The notes below the pieces were generated by a model, which worked only from the letters and a program-made list of their open reading frames with translations, searched no databases and had not been told where the DNA came from. Shown in pieces: positions 36,144-44,341 of a DNA stretch of 64,000 nt. Location: contig NZ_JADEYQ010000003.1 in assembly GCF_022627575.1 (NCBI RefSeq), positions 368,590-432,589 on the forward strand, read 5' to 3'. Source of the stretch: Sphingobacterium rhinopitheci (GTDB taxonomy: Bacteria; Bacteroidota; Bacteroidia; Sphingobacteriales; Sphingobacteriaceae). Position 1 is the stretch's first letter; every line of letters begins with the position of its first letter. The position numbers and the translations under genes were made by a program.

Positions 36144-36992
36144 TTATTTACTTAATATTTTTCTAAAATTAGCAGCGCTCTGCTTGACATCATCTTTATT
36201 AGATGCCCAATTATATTCATATTCTGCAGAAAGCATACCTTTGAATTTCTGACGCTTCAATTCAACAATAACTTCTTCTATTGGTAATTTGCCCGTACCC
36301 CAATGTACATCATGTGCACCCTTCTCGCCAAAAGCATTAAGATCCTTAAAATGTAAGTGAAGAATCCTACCATCTAATTTTTTCAAACATTCTACAGGAT
36401 CTAAGCCTGATCGCATCCAATGGCCCACATCCGCTGCTGCACCCATATATTGACTACGTCCATCTAATGAAGCTAGTACAACATCAGGATTCCAGTATTT
36501 TGAAGGCGTAGGATGATTGTGCAATGCAGCATGAATCTTGTACTTATCACACAATTGAGATACAATATCCAGATGCTCATCAGAAGGTTCTACATTAATC
36601 ACTTGAACCCCCATCTCCTTAGCAAATAAAAATACTTCCTCCCATTCTGCTGCATCCTTTGCTCCTACCACACCAAAAGCTTGAATGGTAATACCTTTAT
36701 CTTTAGCCAACTTTTTCATTTTTTGTCTACCTTCTTTTGAAAGGTGAGCACCCACCTTTTCTGTACTTCCATCTCCAATCACTTGACCGGGAAAAATCTC
36801 TACATAGCGTAATCCACAACTATCGATTTTATCTAATGCCTGCGCAAAAGAGTACAATCTAAATGTATAGGCTTGAGACCCTAATTTCCATCCTAATTTT
36901 TCTTCAGGATAATTAGTTTTTGTCCCCAACTGGAAAGAAGAACAAGCGAAAATGAGTACTAAAGATAGCAGTACGAGGTTGATTTTTTTCAT
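36144..36992 (-). CDS. Sugar phosphate isomerase/epimerase-like lipoprotein
   Basis: TIM-barrel protein of the AP-endonuclease-2/xylose isomerase-like superfamily. The 282-residue product has a signal peptide with lipobox IFAC (Cys17), so it is exported. Metal-site candidates are EIFPG, NVEPSDEHLD, HNHP and HLHFKDL with ending SAEYEYNW. Exported relatives in Bacteroidota are often linked to degradation of sugars or inositols; the substrate is unknown. The start codon lies inside a 21-bp inverted repeat (36983-37034), described separately. Confidence 0.82.
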   Translation of the reverse strand: MKKINLVLLSLVLIFACSSFQLGTKTNYPEEKLGWKLGSQAYTFRLYSFAQALDKIDSCGLRYVEIFPGQVIGDGSTEKVGAHLSKEGRQKMKKLAKDKGITIQAFGVVGAKDAAEWEEVFLFAKEMGVQVINVEPSDEHLDIVSQLCDKYKIHAALHNHPTPSKYWNPDVVLASLDGRSQYMGAAADVGHWMRSGLDPVECLKKLDGRILHLHFKDLNAFGEKGAHDVHWGTGKLPIEEVIVELKRQKFKGMLSAEYEYNWASNKDDVKQSAANFRKILSK

Positions 36993-37034
36993 ATATTAGG
37001 TTTATATTAATAGAAACCTAATATATGAAAAAAA
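36983..37034. repeat. 21-bp perfect inverted repeat over a start codon
   Basis: Arms 36983-37003 and 37014-37034 are exact reverse complements (core CATATATTAGGTTT / AAACCTAATATATG) around a 10-nt loop. The ATG of the isomerase-like lipoprotein (36990-36992 on the minus strand) is within the arm that lies 3' in the transcript. The other arm overlaps the U-tract of the gltX terminator. Confidence 0.85.
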
Positions 37035-37060
37035 CCTTAAGAATTAAATCTTAAGGTTTT
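37031..37060 (-). terminator. Intrinsic terminator of gltX
   Basis: AAAACCTTAAGA (37031-37042) pairs with TCTTAAGGTTTT (37049-37060) around a 6-nt loop, 8 nt after the gltX stop. The minus strand continues with a run of T. Confidence 0.85.
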
Positions 37061-37067
37061 ATATATT

Positions 37068-38585
37068 CTAAAACAAAGGTAAAGCCTTTGTTATTCGTTT
37101 AATAACTTCTTGCTTGCCTAACAACGCGGCGATCAAAAATACATCAGGGCCAAACTTCCCTCCTACTAACATGATACGAAACGGCATCATTAGTTCACCA
37201 ATTTTCATACCCGAAGCCGCTACCTTCTCTTTAAAGAAAGGTTCTAATGTTGGAGCATCCCAATGTTCAACTGTTGCAAACTCTTGAATTATTTGTTCAA
37301 AGAAAGCAGTTTTTTCTGCTGTCCATTTGGGCTTTACAGCGTCAACATCAATCTGCTGTGGCGCTTGAAAGAAGAATGATGATTGTGCCCAAAAATCAGA
37401 AACAAAAGTCATTCTTTCTTTTACCACTAATAATACATTTTGAACTAAAGAAGCGTCGGCATTAATTATTCCATTTTCCATTAAAATAGAATTTATCGCT
37501 GGTGTTAATGTAGCATTATCCATATTTTTAATCCACTCGTGATTAAACCACTTCGCTTTTTCAAAATCGAATTTTGCTCCACTCTTGCTGATTCTATCTA
37601 CGGAAAACTTTGCAATTAGTTCGTCAATGGTAAAAATCTCTTTCTCCGTACCATCATTCCATCCTAATACACCTAACATATTTACAAATGCTTCAGGCAA
37701 GAATCCTAATTCTCGGAAACCTTTTGTTAAATCACCTGTTTTTGGGTCGGTCCAATTCATAGCATAAACAGGGAATCCTAAACGATCACCATCACGCTTA
37801 CTTAATTTACCATTTCCGTCAGGTTTCAATATAAGCGGTAAATGTGCCCATTGAGGCATCTCATTGGCCCAGCCTAAATATTCCCACAGTAAAATATGAA
37901 CAGGTGCTGATGGTAACCATTCTTCACCTCTAAAAATATGAGATATTTCCATGGCACGATCATCAACAACAACGGCTAAGTGATAAGTAGGCATACCGTC
38001 TGCTTTCAAAAGAACTTTATCGTCTATCAATTTAGTTTCAAAAGTAACTCTACCACGTATCATATCCTCAAAAGAAACAGTTCCTTCTTCTGGCATTTTT
38101 ATACGGATTGTATGAGGCGTACCAGCATCCAATAACTCCGCTGTTTGTTCGTCAGACAAACTCAAGGAATTACGTAAACTTAAACGGTTTTCGTGTGAAT
38201 ATCTAAAGTTTGGTTGCAATTGGCGTTGTGCATCCAATTCTTCTGCTGTATCAAATGCATAATAAGCATAACCATCCTTCACTAATTGTTCGGCAAATTG
38301 ACGATACGAAGGCTTACGCTCACTCTGACGATACGGGCCAAAGGCACCGGGTTTTTCGGGACTTTCATCGGCCAAAATACCACACCAAGCAAGACATTCA
38401 TTTATATATTCTTCTGCACCGGGCACAAATCGTGTTTGATCGGTATCTTCTATTCTAAGAATAAAATCACCCCCATGATGACGAGCAAATAAATAATTAA
38501 ACAATGCCGTACGAACACCTCCTAAATGTAGCCCTCCTGTAGGACTAGGTGCGAAACGCACCCTAACTTTCTTTTGCGAACTCAT
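37068..38585 (-). CDS. gltX: Glutamyl-tRNA synthetase
   Basis: Class I aminoacyl-tRNA synthetase. The 505-residue product starts MSSQKKVRVRFAPSPTGG; the HIGH-like motif is HLGG in GGLHLGGVRTALF and the KMSKS-like motif is KLSKRDG. The presence of ADRAMEISHIFRGEEW-like residues (DRAMEISHIFRGEEWLPS) is typical of the non-discriminating/bacterial group. Full length. A -7 promoter box 4 nt upstream suggests a leaderless messenger. Confidence 0.96.
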   Translation of the reverse strand: MSSQKKVRVRFAPSPTGGLHLGGVRTALFNYLFARHHGGDFILRIEDTDQTRFVPGAEEYINECLAWCGILADESPEKPGAFGPYRQSERKPSYRQFAEQLVKDGYAYYAFDTAEELDAQRQLQPNFRYSHENRLSLRNSLSLSDEQTAELLDAGTPHTIRIKMPEEGTVSFEDMIRGRVTFETKLIDDKVLLKADGMPTYHLAVVVDDRAMEISHIFRGEEWLPSAPVHILLWEYLGWANEMPQWAHLPLILKPDGNGKLSKRDGDRLGFPVYAMNWTDPKTGDLTKGFRELGFLPEAFVNMLGVLGWNDGTEKEIFTIDELIAKFSVDRISKSGAKFDFEKAKWFNHEWIKNMDNATLTPAINSILMENGIINADASLVQNVLLVVKERMTFVSDFWAQSSFFFQAPQQIDVDAVKPKWTAEKTAFFEQIIQEFATVEHWDAPTLEPFFKEKVAASGMKIGELMMPFRIMLVGGKFGPDVFLIAALLGKQEVIKRITKALPLF

Positions 38586-38589
38586 AGTA

Positions 38590-38597
38590 CAAAATTA
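38590..38597 (-). promoter_or_regulatory. -7 promoter box directly upstream of gltX
   Basis: TAATTTTG on the minus strand, a perfect TAnnTTTG, ends 4 nt before the gltX ATG. No clear -33 TTTG at the usual spacing was found. Confidence 0.5.
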
Positions 38598-38701
38598 CGC
38601 TTTTCTATTATATATCGTGTCATACAAATTTAGTATTGTCCTTATTTGTAGAAGATTTGTTTAATAAAATCCTTATTTTGCAATGTACTATTACTTAAAT
38701 A

Positions 38702-39925
38702 ATGAGTCCATATCTATACAATAAGCAAACATGGAAATTAGTTTTATTACTAATCGCCCTTATGATAGGGCTAGCTTCGCTATTATATACCAATTATTTA
38801 GTAAAAAGCTTATCCGCATCAGAAAGAACAAAAGCACAGGTCTGGGCAATGAGCACACGAAGTATAATGACTATGCCTGATGTAGATGATCAATTTATAA
38901 GCTTCATCTACGAAGTACGGGATAGTTTGACATTACCAGCCATCATCACAGATGAAAAAAATAACATCATCTTTTGGCGCGATCTGGACAGTACGAAGAC
39001 AAATATAAAAGCAGAAGCTACTAATTCACCTATGCTAAAATATGATCCCATTTATTTCCAAGAGGAGTTAAAAATAATGCAAAGGCTACATAAACCTATA
39101 ACGCTACAATTGGATTCCAAAGAAAAATGGATTGTATATTACCATGAATCCGATGCCTTACGACAATTGAGAGTTTTTCCGTATATCCAATTATCTCTTA
39201 TAGCACTATTTTTAATCATTGCATATACTATATTTAATTCTATTCGCAAATCTGAGCAAAATCTAGTCTGGGTAGGCATGGCTAAAGAAGCAGCTCATCA
39301 ACTGGGTACACCCATATCGTCATTAATGGGCTGGATCGAGCTCATCAAACTTAAGTATGAAGCCGAAAATGACAACACAATAAATGAAATGGAAAGGGAT
39401 GTCAAAAGACTAGAAGTTGTTGCAGATCGCTTTTCAAAAATTGGATCTTTACCATCATTAAGTAACCATAATATCTATGCAATAATAAAAGATTACATAA
39501 ATTATTTTAAAGTAAGAACAAGTGATAAGATAACTTTTGTCCTTGAAGGGGATCAACATGTCGAAGCAATGATCAATACACAACTATTTGATTGGATAAT
39601 TGAGAACCTGCTGAAAAATGCCGTCAACGCTATTGATACAGAGGGTACGATTACGGTAACCATTATAGAAAACATTGCAAAAGAAGAGATTTTTATTGAC
39701 ATTAGTGATACCGGGAAAGGTATTCCTAGATATAACTTTGATAAAGTATTTCAACCTGGATTTACAACACGTAAACGTGGATGGGGTTTAGGCTTAAGTC
39801 TTACCAAACGAATGGTAAGCTACCACAAGGGAATAATATATGTGAAAGAATCCGAAATTGGTACAGGCACAACATTTAGATTAGTATTAAAAAGTAACTT
39901 GAAATATGAACCCACTCAAGTCTGA
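38702..39925 (+). CDS. Sensor histidine kinase (orphan)
   Basis: Membrane kinase without an adjacent response regulator. The 407-residue product has membrane segments at about residues 11-31 and 158-181 bracketing a periplasmic domain of some 125 residues. The dimerisation helix carries AKEAAHQLGTPISS with the phosphoacceptor His199, a variant (HQLGTP) common in Bacteroidota kinases. The ATPase domain has NLLKNAVNAID, DTGKGIP and GWGLGLSLTKR. The last 20 nt overlap the start of the DinB-like gene. Confidence 0.88.
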   Translation: MSPYLYNKQTWKLVLLLIALMIGLASLLYTNYLVKSLSASERTKAQVWAMSTRSIMTMPDVDDQFISFIYEVRDSLTLPAIITDEKNNIIFWRDLDSTKTNIKAEATNSPMLKYDPIYFQEELKIMQRLHKPITLQLDSKEKWIVYYHESDALRQLRVFPYIQLSLIALFLIIAYTIFNSIRKSEQNLVWVGMAKEAAHQLGTPISSLMGWIELIKLKYEAENDNTINEMERDVKRLEVVADRFSKIGSLPSLSNHNIYAIIKDYINYFKVRTSDKITFVLEGDQHVEAMINTQLFDWIIENLLKNAVNAIDTEGTITVTIIENIAKEEIFIDISDTGKGIPRYNFDKVFQPGFTTRKRGWGLGLSLTKRMVSYHKGIIYVKESEIGTGTTFRLVLKSNLKYEPTQV

Positions 39926-40418
39926 TGAATATCCAGCGATATTCGAGCCCTATATTGAAACAATCATAGGTGATGCACGAGAAGAATTAGAAACACAATT
40001 AATAACATTTCCAATATTTATAGAATCTATCCCCGAAACAAAAGGAAGCTATACTTATGCCGATGGGAAATGGACTATAAAAGAGATATTGTGCCATATC
40101 ATAGATACCGAACGCATCATGGGATATCGTGCCCTACGCTTTGCACGCAATGATATGACGGCACTATCACCGTTTGAGCAAGATGAATTTGTGGCCAATG
40201 GCCGACATAATGAACGATCATTAGAAAGTATAACCCAAGAATTTATTCATCTCCGCAAATCCAATATACTATTTTTCGACTCTTTGAATGAGGTTGAATT
40301 AAGTAGAAAAGGAATGGCATCAGATCGCTTGATAAGCGTACGTGCACTATTTTATATTATAGCTGGGCACCTAAATCATCACCGTATAATCTTACAGGAG
40401 CGATACTTAAAAGAGTAG
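39906..40418 (+). CDS. DinB-like four-helix protein
   Basis: A 170-residue protein of the DinB/YfiT superfamily, putative metal-dependent transferases or hydrolases. Metal-ligand candidates are the histidines in EILCHIIDTERIMGYR and in GHLNHHRIIL. Relatives act in thiol-dependent reactions (bacillithiol or mycothiol transferases) or have unknown roles. It overlaps the upstream kinase gene by 20 nt in another frame, so translation is coupled. A thiol-transferase role would fit the YtxJ bacillithiol protein elsewhere in this window, but that is inference. Confidence 0.8.
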   Translation: MNPLKSDEYPAIFEPYIETIIGDAREELETQLITFPIFIESIPETKGSYTYADGKWTIKEILCHIIDTERIMGYRALRFARNDMTALSPFEQDEFVANGRHNERSLESITQEFIHLRKSNILFFDSLNEVELSRKGMASDRLISVRALFYIIAGHLNHHRIILQERYLKE

Positions 40419-41079
40419 ACCAATGATATAGCACAAAGTACACACCTTGGAAGAGACAAATAGCATGTTTGATTGCTATATGACCAAGCTTTTAAACATA
40501 AGGCGATAGCAATCAAACAGGATACCTCACTAAACTGCACGACACGTAGAACTGACCATGTCAAGCCTTCTTATGACATCATATGTAGAACTTGCTATTG
40601 TCTTAGCCGTGTTACTTTCAATTAAATCGTAAACGCTAAAAAACATATAACAAAGAATTAAATATTAATACGAATTATTTGACACCTTCCAAAAACAGAA
40701 ATTTTAATAGCTACCTACATAGCATTACATATTAATCAAACAATACACGCATGTGGCATAAAAATTCAGGATCAAAAAAAATGATTAATATGTATTTCAA
40801 GCATCATGGTGGCAATTGTTCCAAAATCGCCACAATAATCTAGTAAATAGACTGAATTTATTCAAATAATAGGCTAAAAAGCATGCAATATTTTTAGTCA
40901 AATGGAATTGAGGTAGAAATAATAATATAATTATCACCATTCTTTTACGAATTCTTCTTTTCAATATCATTTTATTTTACTAGTCTTGTAACTGAAACTT
41001 TAAACCACTAATCGATTTCTTAACGATATACTTTTATAATGTTTCATTAACAAAAAGATTAAAAATAATTAAATAAATT
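40419..41079. other. Non-coding gap upstream of the sugar transporter
   Basis: About 660 nt with no credible coding sequence. It includes a perfect 14-bp inverted repeat (40466-40479 with 40506-40519) separated by 26 nt. The rest is AT-rich and presumably carries the transporter's control region; no clear promoter was found. Confidence 0.55.
40466..40519. repeat. 14-bp inverted repeat
   Basis: TGTTTGATTGCTAT (40466-40479) and ATAGCAATCAAACA (40506-40519) are exact reverse complements with a 26-nt spacer, about 50 nt after the DinB-like gene stop. It could be a weak transcription terminator, an operator pair or the trace of a mobile element. Confidence 0.6.
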
Positions 41080-42369
41080 ATGTCCCCATCATCACAACCA
41101 CAAAAGACGGCATTTTTGCCTATGGCAATTTGTTGTCTTCTATTTTTTATACTAGGCTTTTTCACATGGGCTAATGGTGCATTAATACCATTTGTGAAAT
41201 TGGCTTTTAGTTTACAATCTGACCTTCAAGCATTCTTTGTATTATTCGCCTCATACATTGCTTACTTTTTCTTAGCGTTACCAAGTTCATGGATTCTGAA
41301 AAAAACAGGTTTTGACAATGGCTTAGTTTTAAGTTTAGTATTATTGGCTGTAGGATCACTAATATTTATCCCTGCCGCACACACTGGAAGCTACCAATTA
41401 TTCTTGTTAGGAATCTTTGTTCAAGGTTCAGCGATGGCCTTATTACAAACTGCTGTAAACCCTTACTTAAGTATCATCGGCCCTATCGAAAGCGCAGCAC
41501 AACGTATCTCCATCGCTGGAGTATTCAATAAAGGTGCTGGTATTATCGTGCCTTTCGTTTTAGGAGGTATATTACTAAAAGGCTCCGGTGAAATATCCGA
41601 AAAAATACAATCACTCCCTCCAGGTCCAGAGCACGATGCGCTATTAGGTACCTTATTGAGCCGTGTTGACACCTTATATATTATCCTTGCGGTTGTTGTT
41701 CTATTATTTGCTGTTGTGATTAAGGTCGCAAAAATGCCTCCAGTAGATGTTGATAAAGAAGATGAGTCAGAGAGTTTATTATCTGCTGAAGACAAGAAGA
41801 AAAGCATATTTGATTTCCCACATTTATTCTTGGGTGCATTAGCTATTTTCTTTTGTGTAGCAGTAGAAGTAATGGCAGGAGATATTATCGGTACTTACGG
41901 TAAAGAATTAAGCCTTCCTGAATTTTTTGTTAAATATGGTACTGCATTTACATTAGCGTGTATGTTAGTTGGTTATTTCATTGGTATAGCCACAATTCCA
42001 AAATTCATTTCTCAGCAGATGGCCTTAAGATTATGTACTATTGTTGGTATTTCTCTTACCGTTGCTGCAACTTTTACAACAGGTATAACTTCTTACATAT
42101 TTATTGCTTTATTGGGCGTTGCAAACTCATTAATGTGGCCTGCTATTTTCCCATTAGGTATCAAAGGCTTAGGTAAATTTACAAAAACAGGATCCGCTAT
42201 TATGATTATGGGTATTGCCGGAGGAGCAATATGGCCTTTAATCTATGGATATTTAAAAGATACTTTACATGTAGACTTCCAAGATGCATTCTTATATGCT
42301 GTTGTTCCTGCATACTTATATATCTTATATTTTGGTGCAATAGGACATAAAGTTGGTAAGAAAGATTAA
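41080..42369 (+). CDS. MFS sugar transporter (FucP/GluP type)
   Basis: Inner-membrane proton-linked symporter, probably for glucose/galactose or fucose. The 429-residue product has twelve predicted membrane helices. The first contains FFILGFFTWANGALIPF, the family signature, and helix 4 QGSAMALLQTAVNPYLSIIGP, a conserved FucP-type loop. A polar loop near residue 225 (DVDKEDESESLL) separates the two halves. It is a single gene followed by a terminator shared with the cyclo-ligase gene. Confidence 0.9.
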   Translation: MSPSSQPQKTAFLPMAICCLLFFILGFFTWANGALIPFVKLAFSLQSDLQAFFVLFASYIAYFFLALPSSWILKKTGFDNGLVLSLVLLAVGSLIFIPAAHTGSYQLFLLGIFVQGSAMALLQTAVNPYLSIIGPIESAAQRISIAGVFNKGAGIIVPFVLGGILLKGSGEISEKIQSLPPGPEHDALLGTLLSRVDTLYIILAVVVLLFAVVIKVAKMPPVDVDKEDESESLLSAEDKKKSIFDFPHLFLGALAIFFCVAVEVMAGDIIGTYGKELSLPEFFVKYGTAFTLACMLVGYFIGIATIPKFISQQMALRLCTIVGISLTVAATFTTGITSYIFIALLGVANSLMWPAIFPLGIKGLGKFTKTGSAIMIMGIAGGAIWPLIYGYLKDTLHVDFQDAFLYAVVPAYLYILYFGAIGHKVGKKD

Positions 42370-42392
42370 TTCAAATAGTTAATCTTTTAAAT

Positions 42393-42433
42393 AAAAAAGG
42401 CTTGTATTATTTCTAATAATACAAGCCTTTTTT
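42393..42433. terminator. Bidirectional terminator between the sugar transporter and the cyclo-ligase gene
   Basis: AAAAAAGGCTTGTATTATT (42393-42411) pairs with AATAATACAAGCCTTTTTT (42415-42433) around a 3-nt loop, between convergent genes. It overlaps the last two bases of the cyclo-ligase gene. Confidence 0.9.
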
Positions 42434-43004
42434 ATTTGTAGATATATGTATTATGCGGGGTTATAAGCATATCTAAAGGAATATCCAAGGTACTAATATC
42501 ATCTATTTTCTGAACAGGCTCAAAATAGCATACGCCAATTTTTTTTACGTCAGTTCTACATTTAGATAGAAACCGGTCATAGAATCCTTTGCCATATCCT
42601 ATACGATTGCCATTGAGATCGGCTATCAATAAAGGAATCAATACAACATCTATCATCTCTTCGTTTACAATTTCCCCGTCATAAGGTTCTTCTATTCCCC
42701 ATTTATTTTCCACGAGAACCAAATCACTACTCCAAATATAATTTGTCATTGAATTATCTTGAAAACTACTTTTGGAAATAACGATATTACACGTGGGAAA
42801 ATTCGTTCTTATATAATCAACAAACAAGTGTGTATCGGGCTCTTTAAGTTTCTTAATAGGGATAAATACATGCACATATCTTGCCTCCACCCATGGCAGG
42901 GTGATAAGTTGATTATAGATTAAAACATCCCATTTAGACTTTTCCGAAAAAGGTAAAGCAAGACGTTTATGCTTATATATACTTCTATATTCCGCTTTAG
43001 TCAT
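42432..43004 (-). CDS. 5-formyltetrahydrofolate cyclo-ligase
   Basis: ATP-dependent conversion of 5-formyl-THF to 5,10-methenyl-THF. The 190-residue product has the C-terminal motif RIGYGKGFYDRFLS, which binds ATP phosphate, and an N-terminal YRSIYKHKRLAL region. Length is normal. It lies 76 nt downstream of efp and may be read through from it. Confidence 0.9.
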   Translation of the reverse strand: MTKAEYRSIYKHKRLALPFSEKSKWDVLIYNQLITLPWVEARYVHVFIPIKKLKEPDTHLFVDYIRTNFPTCNIVISKSSFQDNSMTNYIWSSDLVLVENKWGIEEPYDGEIVNEEMIDVVLIPLLIADLNGNRIGYGKGFYDRFLSKCRTDVKKIGVCYFEPVQKIDDISTLDIPLDMLITPHNTYIYK

Positions 43005-43080
43005 CGTTAAATATAATTAAAAAAAACGGCCTTGAAGCTGGGAAGCGACAAGACCGATTAATCAACCTAAACCTAATATT

Positions 43081-43641
43081 TTATTTTACACGCTCGATAT
43101 AATCACCTGTAGCGGTATCTATTTTAACTTTATCACCTTGATTAATAAAAAGAGGCACATTTATCTCAACACCAGTTTCTACAGTTGCTTTCTTCAATGC
43201 ATTTGTAGAAGTATCTCCTTTTACCGCAGGCTCACTGTATGTGATTTCTAACTCCACATTTTTTGGTGCTGAAGCCATGATAGGCTCATCACTTTCAAAT
43301 GCTACAACAACATTCATGCCTTCTTTTAAGAAACGAGCAGAATTACCAAATAAAAATTTAGGAATATTAAACTGTTCGTATGAATTATTATCCATTACCA
43401 CAAAATAATCGCCTTCGTCGTATAGATATTGATAATCACTAGTTTCTACACGCGCGATCTCTACAGACTCGTCAACTCTAAAACGATATTCTACTAATTT
43501 GCCTGTTTTAACATTACGCATTCTTGCTTGATAAAAAGCACGCAAGTTTCCTGGTGTACGGTGGATATATTCTTCAACGGTAACTAATTCACCGTTGAAA
43601 CGTAAAACGTTTCCTGATTTTACTTCTGAAGCTTTAGCCAT
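43081..43641 (-). CDS. efp: Elongation factor P with an Asn at the tip position
   Basis: Rescues ribosomes stalled at polyproline. The 186-residue product has the three-domain EF-P architecture: KOW-like domain I, then two OB domains, ending INVPLFINQGDKVKIDTATGDYIERVK. The tip loop reads HRTPGNLRAF instead of the usual PGKGxAF, so Asn32 stands where most EF-Ps carry a modifiable Lys (or Arg). Neither lysylation nor rhamnosylation could work there. A -7 box (43664-43671) lies 22 nt upstream. Confidence 0.93.
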   Translation of the reverse strand: MAKASEVKSGNVLRFNGELVTVEEYIHRTPGNLRAFYQARMRNVKTGKLVEYRFRVDESVEIARVETSDYQYLYDEGDYFVVMDNNSYEQFNIPKFLFGNSARFLKEGMNVVVAFESDEPIMASAPKNVELEITYSEPAVKGDTSTNALKKATVETGVEINVPLFINQGDKVKIDTATGDYIERVK

Positions 43642-43663
43642 TTTATTTAGTTTTATTACGGTA

Positions 43664-43671
43664 CAAAAATA
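43664..43671 (-). promoter_or_regulatory. -7 promoter box of efp
   Basis: TATTTTTG on the minus strand, a full TAnnTTTG match, 22 nt from the efp ATG and immediately past the terminator hairpin of the upstream cluster. The -33 element is not clear. Confidence 0.5.
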
Positions 43672-43676
43672 TAAAA

Positions 43677-43699
43677 AACTGTTCTTTTTTAAAACAGTT
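43677..43699 (-). terminator. Terminator of the lpx cluster
   Basis: AACTGTT (43677-43683) pairs with AACAGTT (43693-43699) around a 9-nt loop, 6 nt after the ABC ATPase stop. On the minus strand a run of T follows. Confidence 0.65.
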
Positions 43700-43705
43700 A
43701 AGGAT

Positions 43706-44326
43706 TTACTTGTAATCAGTTATTCGAATTATCTCATTACAAAATTCATATTCCTTTTGTTGATTAGAGCCAATTATAACAACTCTATGGTCAATATGTG
43801 TCTGCGCAACGAGATTCAAATACCATTGTTCGCCTTCGAGATCCATATTGCTCGTTGGCTCATCCAAAAACAATATCTTAGAATCACTACAACATGCCAA
43901 TACCAATTTCACACGTTGTTTCATTCCAGAAGAATAGTACTTTAAGCCTTTATTTAAAGACTTACCCATATTAAGTAGTGCTATTACCTTTTCTTTATTA
44001 AAATTAGGCAGATAGGCTTTAAACTTAAAGTGAAAATCGAGCAATTCACTTAATGTGTATTCCTCAATCAATTCTATATAAGGAGCTGCGATAGAGACGT
44101 GTCGATAAATATCTTCTGCATGAATTTCCTCCTCCGTATCCGCATAGCTAATACTTCCTTCACTAGGAGTTAGCTGTCCCGTAATTACTTTGATTAAAGT
44201 TGATTTACCGGAACCATTAGGCCCTAAAATAGCATATTTATTATTACTGACGAAGGAATAATCAATACCGCGAAAAATCCACTCTTGATTAAACCTTCTC
44301 CCTAAATTATGTAAAGTTATATTCAA
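43706..44326 (-). CDS. ABC transporter ATP-binding protein
   Basis: A 206-residue single nucleotide-binding domain. Walker A is GPNGSGKST (about residues 35-43), the signature is YSSGMKQRVKL with SSGMKQ in place of LSGGQ, and Walker B is ILFLDEPTSNMD. No permease gene is near. It ends the lpxD-lpxC/fabZ-lpxA cluster (15 nt after lpxA), suggesting an envelope role, but the partner and substrate are unknown. The form resembles ATPases that power simple export permeases. Confidence 0.87.
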   Translation of the reverse strand: MNITLHNLGRRFNQEWIFRGIDYSFVSNNKYAILGPNGSGKSTLIKVITGQLTPSEGSISYADTEEEIHAEDIYRHVSIAAPYIELIEEYTLSELLDFHFKFKAYLPNFNKEKVIALLNMGKSLNKGLKYYSSGMKQRVKLVLACCSDSKILFLDEPTSNMDLEGEQWYLNLVAQTHIDHRVVIIGSNQQKEYEFCNEIIRITDYK

Positions 44327-44341
44327 TAATTATTGATTTTA

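Noticed and set aside
40379..40564. Small minus-strand frame after the DinB-like gene
   Set aside because: Overlaps the DinB-like 3' end and the inverted repeat; no family resemblance.
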